A stretch of DNA of 6,099 bases from Actinomycetota bacterium. Lineage in GTDB: Bacteria > Actinomycetota > Thermoleophilia > Gaiellales > Gaiellaceae. Where the stretch lies: contig JACCUU010000030.1 of assembly GCA_013811645.1 (NCBI GenBank), forward strand, positions 1 through 6,099. The letters run 5' to 3'. This document shows, one piece after another, positions 1-4,518 of this stretch; position 1 is the first letter of the stretch; every line of letters starts with the position of its first letter. The notes under the pieces were generated by a model. It searched no databases and was not told where the DNA came from. It worked only from the letters and a program-made list of their open reading frames with translations. A program made the position numbers and the translations under genes.

Positions 1-381
1 CCGTCACGACGTGCCGATGGCGGCTAGGCGGAGGCCCGATCTCGCGGCGTTCAGGTACGCGTGGTTCAACCCCGTCCAGGGAAGCGCGAACGACTGTGCT
101 CATGTCCTCGCAGCCAGCGTCAAAACGATCGCTCGGCAGCACTGCACGCGGATGATGCCCAAAAAGCGTACGAAACGTGTCGCGGTTGCACCAAGATGCT
201 TTCCTTCCCCGATCCCCCGCTGCCGGACTTCCGACGACTAATTGTGCAGACTTCCCGCCGCAGAGCAAGCCCGACCTTCTCAGCCGCCACCAGCAGCGGC
301 GCGCGGCCCTGCGTCGCCCCATAGCCATTCAGCGCCTTGCGCCTTCGCGACGAACCGCATCTGAGCACCACTTTCCGTCAA
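1..381. other. Gene-free stretch downstream of tRNA-Arg
   Basis: I see no supportable gene here. Open frames exist on both strands, but their translations are rich in Arg, Ser and Pro, show no recognisable motif, have no ribosome binding site and overlap one another. The stretch lies on the 3' side of the minus-strand tRNA-Arg, where integrated elements often sit. However, I find no integrase fragment and no second copy of the tRNA 3' end. A small inverted repeat (GCCGC/GCGGC, around 281-298) is the only structure noted. It may be plain intergenic DNA or the decayed end of a gene to the left of the window. Confidence 0.5.
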
Positions 382-453
382 TGGCCCCGGGAGGAGTCGA
401 ACCTCCGCACACAGATTCGAAGTCTGTCGCTCTATCCACTGAGCTACGGGGCC
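382..453 (-). tRNA. tRNA-Arg, anticodon TCG
   Basis: Read on the minus strand, the 72 bases fold into a full cloverleaf. The acceptor stem is GGCCCCG/CGGGGCC (7 bp) and the D stem is GCTC/GAGC with loop AGTGGATA. The anticodon stem is ACAGA/TCTGT around loop CTTCGAA, the variable loop is GTGC, and the T stem is GGAGG/CCTCC around TTCGACT. The loop centre gives anticodon TCG, which reads CGA and probably CGG (Arg). The discriminator base is A. The CCA tail is not encoded, because the next bases are TTG, so it must be added after transcription. The gene lies downstream of the GGDEF/HD-GYP gene on the same strand, so read-through from that gene is possible, but a candidate promoter sits just upstream. 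Confidence 0.95.
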
Positions 454-463
454 GGTCTCGGGC

Positions 464-469
464 ACGGTA
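464..469 (-). promoter_or_regulatory. Candidate -10 box for tRNA-Arg
   Basis: On the minus strand TACCGT lies 10 bases before the first tRNA base. This fits the TAnnnT consensus of actinobacterial housekeeping promoters and would give a short 5' leader. No good -35 box is visible. The bases where it would sit adjoin or overlap the arm of the inverted repeat at 486-508. Inference from position and consensus only. Confidence 0.3.
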
Positions 470-485
470 GCGCGCTCGGTTGCCC

Positions 486-651
486 AGATGCTTGATCGAG
501 AATTCACGGCGGGCCGGATGACGGCCACGAGACTGCGCCGGATCGCCACCCGCCCTCGCCGTCCAGCCTTGCGCCTGCACGGCGAGTGAATGCGTCGCCC
601 GGCTTGGTCGCGACAGCCCGCAGCGGCGCGTCAATTCCCGATCAAGCATCT
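486..651. repeat. 166-base segment bounded by 23-bp inverted repeat
   Basis: The left arm (486-508, beginning AGATGCTTGATCG) and right arm (629-651, ending CGATCAAGCATCT) are inverted copies that match at 21 of 23 positions. The mismatches are at 499/638 and 505/632. In minus-strand RNA the first mismatch becomes a G-U wobble, so the outer 19 pairs would be continuous. The arms enclose 120 bases that contain a second, perfect 8-bp inverted repeat. The outer edge at 650-651 forms part of the TAG stop codon (650-652) of the GGDEF/HD-GYP gene, and the other edge lies 33 bases upstream of tRNA-Arg. No target-site duplication is visible at the borders (gccc on the left, acgc on the right). It could be a miniature inverted-repeat element, a processing or termination structure in the 3' untranslated region, or the trace of a local duplication and inversion. 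Confidence 0.6.
555..586. repeat. 8-bp perfect hairpin inside the inverted-repeat segment
   Basis: CTCGCCGT (555-562) and ACGGCGAG (579-586) are exact reverse complements around a 16-base loop. The hairpin sits close to the middle of the 486-651 segment, so the whole segment could fold as a long stem with an inner hairpin. It lies downstream of the GGDEF/HD-GYP gene and could help end its transcript, but no T tract follows on either strand. Confidence 0.45.
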
Positions 652-2644
652 ACGCGGTGTGCTCGGCCGTGCGCACTTCCGCGTGCTCGGCCGGGAGGTC
701 GTCGCGCACATGGGCCGCGAGCACCGAGACGACTGCAGGGTCGAACTGGGTTCCTGCGACGCGTTCCAGCTCGGCGATCGCCTCCTCTGTCGAGAGCGCG
801 GCGCGGTAGGGACGGGCGGACGTCATCGCCGTGAACGCGTCGCAGGCGGAGATGATCCGGGACGCGACGGGGATCTCGTGTCCGGCGAAGCCGTCCGGGT
901 AGCCGGCGCCGTCCCAGCGCTCGTGCGTCGAGCGGACGATCGTCGCGACGTTCCGGAACGCGGGCGAGGCACGGAGGATGCGCTCGCCGACGAGGGGGTG
1001 CTGGCGCACGAATGCCCATTCACGCTCGTCGAGCGGGCCGGCCTTGTGCAGGATCTCGTCCGGGACGGCGAGCTTGCCGAGGTCGTGGAGCTGTGCGGCT
1101 CGCACGAGCTCGTCGAGCTCGTCTCGGCGCAACCCGAGCTTGAGGCCTGTCTCGATCGCGAGCGATCCGACGCTGTCCAGGTGCATCGGGAGGTCCGGCT
1201 CGCGGAGCGAGAGCGCCTCGAGCAGTGCGTCCATCGTGCGGTCCGTCTCCATCCACCTCGAGTGCTTCTGGGCGTACAGGCGCTCGTCTGCCACGTGCAG
1301 CGCGTTGCTCGCGTCGACGGCCTCCTCGGGAAGCAGCACGGCGCCGAACGAGCTGCCGATCTCGAATCCGACGCCTCGTTCCGAGAGCGCCGCGCACGCC
1401 TGGTCGATGACCGGCTCCGCCTCGCCTTCGACGAGGGGTACGACGAGGCAGAACTCGTCGCCGCCCAGCCGGTAGGCGCCGTGCTCGGCGGTCGGCACCG
1501 CGGCGAGCTTCGAGCCGAGGCGGGCCAGAAGGGCGTCTCCGGCCGGGTGGCCGAACGTGTCGTTGTACCCCTTGAACCCGTCGAGGTCGAAAATCATCAG
1601 CAGGGTAGGCTCGACTTCGGGCTCGGCGAAGAGCCGTTCGAGGTCGGACAGGAGCTTTCGACGATTGCCGAGCCCGGTCAACGCATCGGTCACCGACTCG
1701 AGTCGCGTGAGCTCGAACAGCCGGCGATTCTCGCGGAAGGTCATGGCGAGCCGGACGACGACGGCGAGCAGCGTCGCGGTCGCGAGGCCGACGGCGAGCA
1801 GGTTGACCTGGTCGAAATGGTCGTAGACCAGGACACCAATCGCGAGGACCGCGCAGGCTAACGGGACGGCGAAGAGCGTTTTGCCTCCGAACTCGGGACG
1901 GCTCCGGTCGACGGCCCAGGCCGACGAAGCGATCAGGAGCAGCGCCGCAGGCCACAAGATGTCGAGCCACGATCCCTCCACGTACGTGTCGGCCGCAGTC
2001 TGGAAGAGGTAGATCGCGTCGCCGATGGCAGTCGCGAGCACGCCGAGCCCAAGGAGCAGCCAACGCCGTCCGGGCCTCCAGCGGGTGAGCGAGAAGACCC
2101 CGAAGACCGCCGAGAGCAGGAGCAGATCGCCGAGGGGATACGCCAGGTTGGTGGCAACCGTGGAAGTCGGCCCTTCGGTCGAATGCAAGACGACCTCGAC
2201 GAGTATTGCGGCGGCGAATGTCGCCGCAGCGAGCGACGCCATGAAGCCGTCGAGCCACAGCGTCCCGCCGATCGACCGTGCGCGGGCACGAACCAGTGCC
2301 ACGATTCCGAGGTAGACGAGGGGATAGAACCCGAGGTAGCCGACATCGGCCACCGAGGGATACGTCTGGGGATGTGCGGCCGCGTACCAGAACTCGGCAA
2401 ACGTCCAGCTGATGAACGCAGCTGTGAAGGCCGTCCAGGCGGGGCGCTCGCTCGGGACGAGGAGCGCCCGCGATCCGACGACCACGCAACCGAGCACCAT
2501 CAGCCCGTTGTAGAACCAGGTGTCGAAGAAGGACTCCACCCGGCTTCCGGGGGGTACGAGGACGATGGCGAGCGCGAAGGTCGCCAACCCGGCAACTGAC
2601 GCCGCCCGCGTGCCGATGATCCATCTTCGATGCGACATCTCCAC
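650..2644 (-). CDS. Membrane GGDEF plus HD-GYP cyclic di-GMP turnover protein
   Basis: This 664-residue protein joins an N-terminal membrane region to two cyclic di-GMP domains. Roughly residues 13-300 hold about nine or ten hydrophobic segments of no family I recognise, probably a sensor. A linker with the usual TDALTGLGNRR start (about 319-329) leads into a GGDEF diguanylate cyclase domain (about 315-465). It has metal-binding Asp353 in FDLDGF and an intact GGDEF at 394-398. The RxxD inhibitory site is absent; Thr and His occupy those positions. An HD-GYP phosphodiesterase domain follows (about 480-650), with HDLGK at 520-524, QHP at 548-550, DGAGYP at 578-583 and Asp602. The first His of the usual HHE motif is Thr573. 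Both activities are therefore plausible, making this a candidate bifunctional regulator of cyclic di-GMP. The start is uncertain: GTG at 2644 and ATG at 2638 are both possible, and neither has a clear ribosome binding site. Confidence 0.93.
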   Translation of the reverse strand: MEMSHRRWIIGTRAASVAGLATFALAIVLVPPGSRVESFFDTWFYNGLMVLGCVVVGSRALLVPSERPAWTAFTAAFISWTFAEFWYAAAHPQTYPSVADVGYLGFYPLVYLGIVALVRARARSIGGTLWLDGFMASLAAATFAAAILVEVVLHSTEGPTSTVATNLAYPLGDLLLLSAVFGVFSLTRWRPGRRWLLLGLGVLATAIGDAIYLFQTAADTYVEGSWLDILWPAALLLIASSAWAVDRSRPEFGGKTLFAVPLACAVLAIGVLVYDHFDQVNLLAVGLATATLLAVVVRLAMTFRENRRLFELTRLESVTDALTGLGNRRKLLSDLERLFAEPEVEPTLLMIFDLDGFKGYNDTFGHPAGDALLARLGSKLAAVPTAEHGAYRLGGDEFCLVVPLVEGEAEPVIDQACAALSERGVGFEIGSSFGAVLLPEEAVDASNALHVADERLYAQKHSRWMETDRTMDALLEALSLREPDLPMHLDSVGSLAIETGLKLGLRRDELDELVRAAQLHDLGKLAVPDEILHKAGPLDEREWAFVRQHPLVGERILRASPAFRNVATIVRSTHERWDGAGYPDGFAGHEIPVASRIISACDAFTAMTSARPYRAALSTEEAIAELERVAGTQFDPAVVSVLAAHVRDDLPAEHAEVRTAEHTA

Positions 2645-2719
2645 GAGGAAATCGGCTTGCAGCGGGCGACGCTTGAGCCTGCTCCCGCTGAGGGTCGGCC
2701 GATGGTGGCGTTCGTCACT

Positions 2720-2732
2720 AGGGTCTGACCCT
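2720..2732. promoter_or_regulatory. 13-base palindrome in divergent intergenic region
   Basis: AGGGTC and GACCCT form a perfect inverted repeat around a single T. It lies between the divergent GGDEF/HD-GYP gene and the small membrane-protein gene, about 80 bases from the first and 115 from the second. A second, shorter repeat (GGAC-AC-GTCC, 2733-2742) abuts it. The size and symmetry fit an operator for a dimeric regulator, but they would also fit a repeated extragenic palindrome. The rest of 2645-2848 shows no gene. Confidence 0.35.
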
Positions 2733-2836
2733 GGACACGTCCCAACGGGGCACTGCGACCAGTCACAAGTTCGTGCCTATCGCTCCCGAGGGGCGCTGTC
2801 CTCGTTGGCGCCGTCTGGTCCGTCCGATGCAGGTCC

Positions 2837-2842
2837 TACCCT
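2837..2842 (+). promoter_or_regulatory. Candidate -10 box for leaderless small membrane-protein gene
   Basis: TACCCT ends exactly six bases before the ATG at 2849. That spacing would put the transcription start on the first base of the start codon. No purine-rich ribosome binding site precedes the ATG, which fits leaderless translation, common in Actinobacteria. No -35 box is obvious. Confidence 0.45.
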
Positions 2843-2848
2843 CGCCGC

Positions 2849-3088
2849 ATGACACTCGGAATCGTGGTGTTCGGTGCCGCGTTTCTCGTCGGGCTCGGAC
2901 TCGGCACGTACACCCGCCGACCGCTCTCGACCGCCTTCCTCGTCCTCGGCAGCTTCTCGGCGTTACTCGTGCTGTCGGCGACAGGAGAGGTGCTGGGCGC
3001 CGCCGCCGTGCTGACAATCGTGGTGCTGCTCGGGCTCGTCGCCGAGACGATGCGCGAGACGGTCGGGCTCCTCGTCGGCCGCTATTGA
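2849..3088 (+). CDS. Small hydrophobic membrane protein of unknown function
   Basis: The 79-residue product has three hydrophobic stretches, at about residues 1-20, 28-44 and 48-66. A short basic turn (TYTRRP, about 20-25) separates the first two. The C-terminus (AETMRETVGLLVGRY) is amphipathic and looks like a short helix on the cytoplasmic face. I do not recognise a family and no catalytic motif is visible. Support for a real gene comes from the coherent membrane topology, the TACCCT box at leaderless spacing and the lack of a competing frame. It stands alone, with a divergent cyclic di-GMP gene on the left and a strong hairpin and tRNA-Leu on the right. A role linked to the divergent gene through a shared control region is possible but unsupported. 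Confidence 0.7.
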   Translation: MTLGIVVFGAAFLVGLGLGTYTRRPLSTAFLVLGSFSALLVLSATGEVLGAAAVLTIVVLLGLVAETMRETVGLLVGRY

Positions 3089-3111
3089 GCGACAGTGTTG
3101 CGTCGTGCGTC

Positions 3112-3139
3112 GTAGGGGCCGGGCCTGCCCGGCCCCTAC
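3112..3139 (+). terminator. Strong GC hairpin after the small membrane-protein gene
   Basis: GTAGGGGCCGGGC (3112-3124) and GCCCGGCCCCTAC (3127-3139) are perfect reverse complements, 13 bases each. In practice this gives a 12-bp stem with a CCTG loop. It starts 23 bases after the stop codon at 3088 and so probably ends that transcript. No T tract follows, which is common for hairpin terminators in high-GC Actinobacteria. The right arm overlaps the candidate -10 box of tRNA-Leu. Confidence 0.6.
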
Positions 3140-3142
3140 ACT
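3137..3142 (+). promoter_or_regulatory. Candidate -10 box for tRNA-Leu
   Basis: TACACT lies 10 bases before the first tRNA base, the same spacing as the box proposed for tRNA-Arg in this window. Its first three bases belong to the right arm of the hairpin at 3112-3139. No convincing -35 box is present because the hairpin occupies that region. Confidence 0.35.
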
Positions 3143-3152
3143 GAGGACGCGC

Positions 3153-3238
3153 GCGGGCGTGGCGGAACTGGCAGACGCGGCGGGTTTAGGTCCCGTTGGG
3201 CCGTGAGGTCCTTGGAGGTTCGAGTCCTCCCGCCCGCA
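3153..3238 (+). tRNA. tRNA-Leu, anticodon TAG
   Basis: The 86 bases form a class II tRNA. The acceptor stem is GCGGGCG/CGCCCGC. The anticodon stem GCGGG/CCCGT (one G-T wobble) surrounds loop TTTAGGT. A long variable arm contains GGGCC and GGTCC around GTGA, and the T stem is GGAGG/CCTCC around TTCGAGT. The loop centre reads TAG, which decodes CTA and probably other CTN leucine codons. The discriminator base is A, and the genome continues with TT, so CCA is not encoded. It is a single gene, separated from the small membrane-protein gene by a hairpin. Confidence 0.96.
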
Positions 3239-3290
3239 TTGTGCGCAAGGTCCAAATCCGCTCGCACGGATATTCGATCGCGCGAAGAGC

Positions 3291-3340
3291 CTCCCCTTTG
3301 TGGGAGCCCGGGACCGGAATCGACGGGGTGTGAAGTCGAT
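3291..3340 (-). terminator. Two weak hairpins downstream of the oxidase gene
   Basis: Two short inverted repeats lie in the gap between tRNA-Leu and the convergent oxidase gene. One is ATCGAC/GTCGAT (3319-3324 and 3335-3340, loop of 10). The other is CTCCC/GGGAG (3291-3295 and 3302-3306, loop of 6). Either could help end the minus-strand oxidase transcript or the plus-strand tRNA transcript. Neither has a T tract and both are short, so support is weak. Confidence 0.22.
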
Positions 3341-3362
3341 CGGGCGGAATGATTCGAACGAG

Positions 3363-4481
3363 CTATCCGAAGCGCGCGAAGCGCAGGAACCCGATGTCGT
3401 GGCGCGTCTCGCCGTCCAGCGCGAGGTCGGCCAGGATCTCGCCCACGACGGAGCAGAACTTGAATCCATGGCCGGAGAAGCCGGCGCCGACGACTGCGAG
3501 ATCGCTCTCCGGGTGACGATCGATCAGGAAGTGCTCGTCGGGGGACAGCTCGAAGAGACAGGTCTTCAACGTCATGGTGGGTCCCGCACCGTCTGGGAAG
3601 TAGCGCTCCGCAAACGCGCGTAGTGGCGCCTCGTCCTCGGGCGTCGGGTCGCGCGAGATCGTGTCGGGATCGCCGCGCTCGCCCTCGTAGTCGTAGCGTC
3701 CGAGCTTGAACCCCGGGATGCCGAATGCGGGAAAGCCGTAGAAGTGATCTCCCCCGAGCTGGAGGTTGAAGACCGGAAAACGCTCGGGCCTGAAGAGCTC
3801 GGGCCGCATGGGTTGGAGCCAGGCCAGAGCCTGACGCGCAGCCACGACGGATCCGGCCGGCAGGCGTGCGACCTTCTGCGAGAAGGCTCCCGCGGTGAGA
3901 ACGAGGCGCTCGGTCTCGACGACCCCGGCCTCGGTGACGACGCGAACCCCGTTCTCGCCGACCGTCCACTCGTGCACCGGCGCCCGGGCTCGTACTACGG
4001 CGCCATGCGCGAGCGCGCCCGACACGTGCGCGACGATGCAGCGCTCGGGGAGAAGGAAGCCCCCGTCCGGCTGGAACAGAACCTGCAGGTCGGCGGGCAG
4101 CCTGTACCCAGGGAAGCGTCGTGCAACCTCGGCGCCGTCGAGCTCCTCGTGCGGCAGGTCGTGCTCGTGGCAGGAGCGGCGCGAGCCCTCGTAGATCTGC
4201 TCGCCCGCTTCCAGAGTTCCGGTCACGTGCAGGAGCTGCTCCTGGGCCTCCGTCTCGAGCTCGCGCCAGAGCTCGTACGCGCGCCGCAGTAACAGCACGT
4301 AGTCGGGGTGCTCGAAGTACCCGAGCCGGATGATGCGCGTGATCCCGTGCGAGGAGCCGAGCTCGTGTGGGATGTCGAAACGCTCCAAGCCGAGCACGCG
4401 CTTCCCGCGACGGGCGAGGTGATAGAGCGCCGCGCTTCCCATTCCGCCGACCCCGACGACGACTACGTCATACCGCTCCAT
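3363..4481 (-). CDS. FAD-dependent N-methyl amino acid oxidase, monomeric sarcosine oxidase/N-methyltryptophan oxidase family
   Basis: This 372-residue flavoenzyme is predicted to oxidise an N-methylated amino acid, giving the demethylated amino acid, formaldehyde and hydrogen peroxide. A GVGGMG dinucleotide-binding loop lies at 10-15. It aligns well by eye with monomeric sarcosine oxidase. His45, Arg49 and Arg52 fall in SSHGITRIIR, Lys259 in GFKLG (the oxygen-activating lysine), Cys308 at the covalent FAD position, and Lys341 in GFSGHGFKF, which with Arg52 binds the substrate carboxylate. Length is close to the family's usual 370-390. The active-site His of the family (His269 in sarcosine oxidase) appears to be Tyr263, so the substrate may differ. 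I chose the ATG at 4481, since the flavin motif then starts at the usual distance. A longer frame back to 4526 would run into the divergent tig start. No partner subunits or folate genes are nearby, which fits the monomeric class. Exact substrate is uncertain. Confidence 0.88.
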   Translation of the reverse strand: MERYDVVVVGVGGMGSAALYHLARRGKRVLGLERFDIPHELGSSHGITRIIRLGYFEHPDYVLLLRRAYELWRELETEAQEQLLHVTGTLEAGEQIYEGSRRSCHEHDLPHEELDGAEVARRFPGYRLPADLQVLFQPDGGFLLPERCIVAHVSGALAHGAVVRARAPVHEWTVGENGVRVVTEAGVVETERLVLTAGAFSQKVARLPAGSVVAARQALAWLQPMRPELFRPERFPVFNLQLGGDHFYGFPAFGIPGFKLGRYDYEGERGDPDTISRDPTPEDEAPLRAFAERYFPDGAGPTMTLKTCLFELSPDEHFLIDRHPESDLAVVGAGFSGHGFKFCSVVGEILADLALDGETRHDIGFLRFARFG

Positions 4482-4489
4482 CCCGCGTG

Positions 4490-4495
4490 ACCCTA
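4490..4495 (-). promoter_or_regulatory. Candidate -10 box for the oxidase gene
   Basis: On the minus strand TAGGGT ends eight bases before the ATG at 4481. Transcription would therefore begin at or within about two bases of the start codon. There is no clear ribosome binding site. The box lies within the 37-base gap shared with tig. Confidence 0.4.
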
Positions 4496-4506
4496 GCCCA
4501 GGCTGG

Positions 4507-4512
4507 TTGAAT
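4507..4512 (+). promoter_or_regulatory. Candidate -10 box for tig
   Basis: TTGAAT ends exactly six bases before the GTG at 4519, the spacing expected for a leaderless mRNA. No Shine-Dalgarno sequence precedes the GTG. The match to TAnnnT is imperfect because the second base is T. Confidence 0.35.
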
Positions 4513-4518
4513 GGCCCC

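Noticed and set aside
11..371. Short frames on both strands left of tRNA-Arg
   Set aside because: No motif, no ribosome binding site and mutually overlapping. Composition is what random GC-rich sequence gives.
362..400. tRNA-Arg 3' end as an integration (att) site
   Set aside because: No second copy of the tRNA 3' end and no integrase-like coding are visible in the window.
590..1861. Long plus-strand frame of 423 codons opposite the GGDEF/HD-GYP gene
   Set aside because: It is a mirror frame of a GC-rich gene. The translation is dominated by Arg, Glu, Val and Gly with no domain, while the minus strand encodes clear GGDEF and HD-GYP motifs.
1020..2624. Second minus-strand frame of 534 codons inside the same gene
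   Set aside because: Out-of-frame shadow, rich in Arg, Pro and Ala, with no membrane or domain pattern. The overlapping frame has recognisable catalytic motifs.
3315..3345. Possible tmRNA-like end near GGAATCGACGGGG
   Set aside because: The resemblance is limited to a few bases. No tRNA-like acceptor and T arm or tag-peptide frame is present, and the space before the oxidase gene is too short.
3363..3969. Minus-strand frame spanning the tRNA-Leu region and the oxidase 3' end (3136-3969)
   Set aside because: It crosses the tRNA gene and overlaps the oxidase in another frame, and the translation is Arg-rich with no domain.
4507..4518. TTG at 4507 as the tig start
   Set aside because: Starting at the GTG at 4519 places GFRSGKIP at residues 43-50 exactly as in E. 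coli, and the TTG bases fit better as a -10 box.
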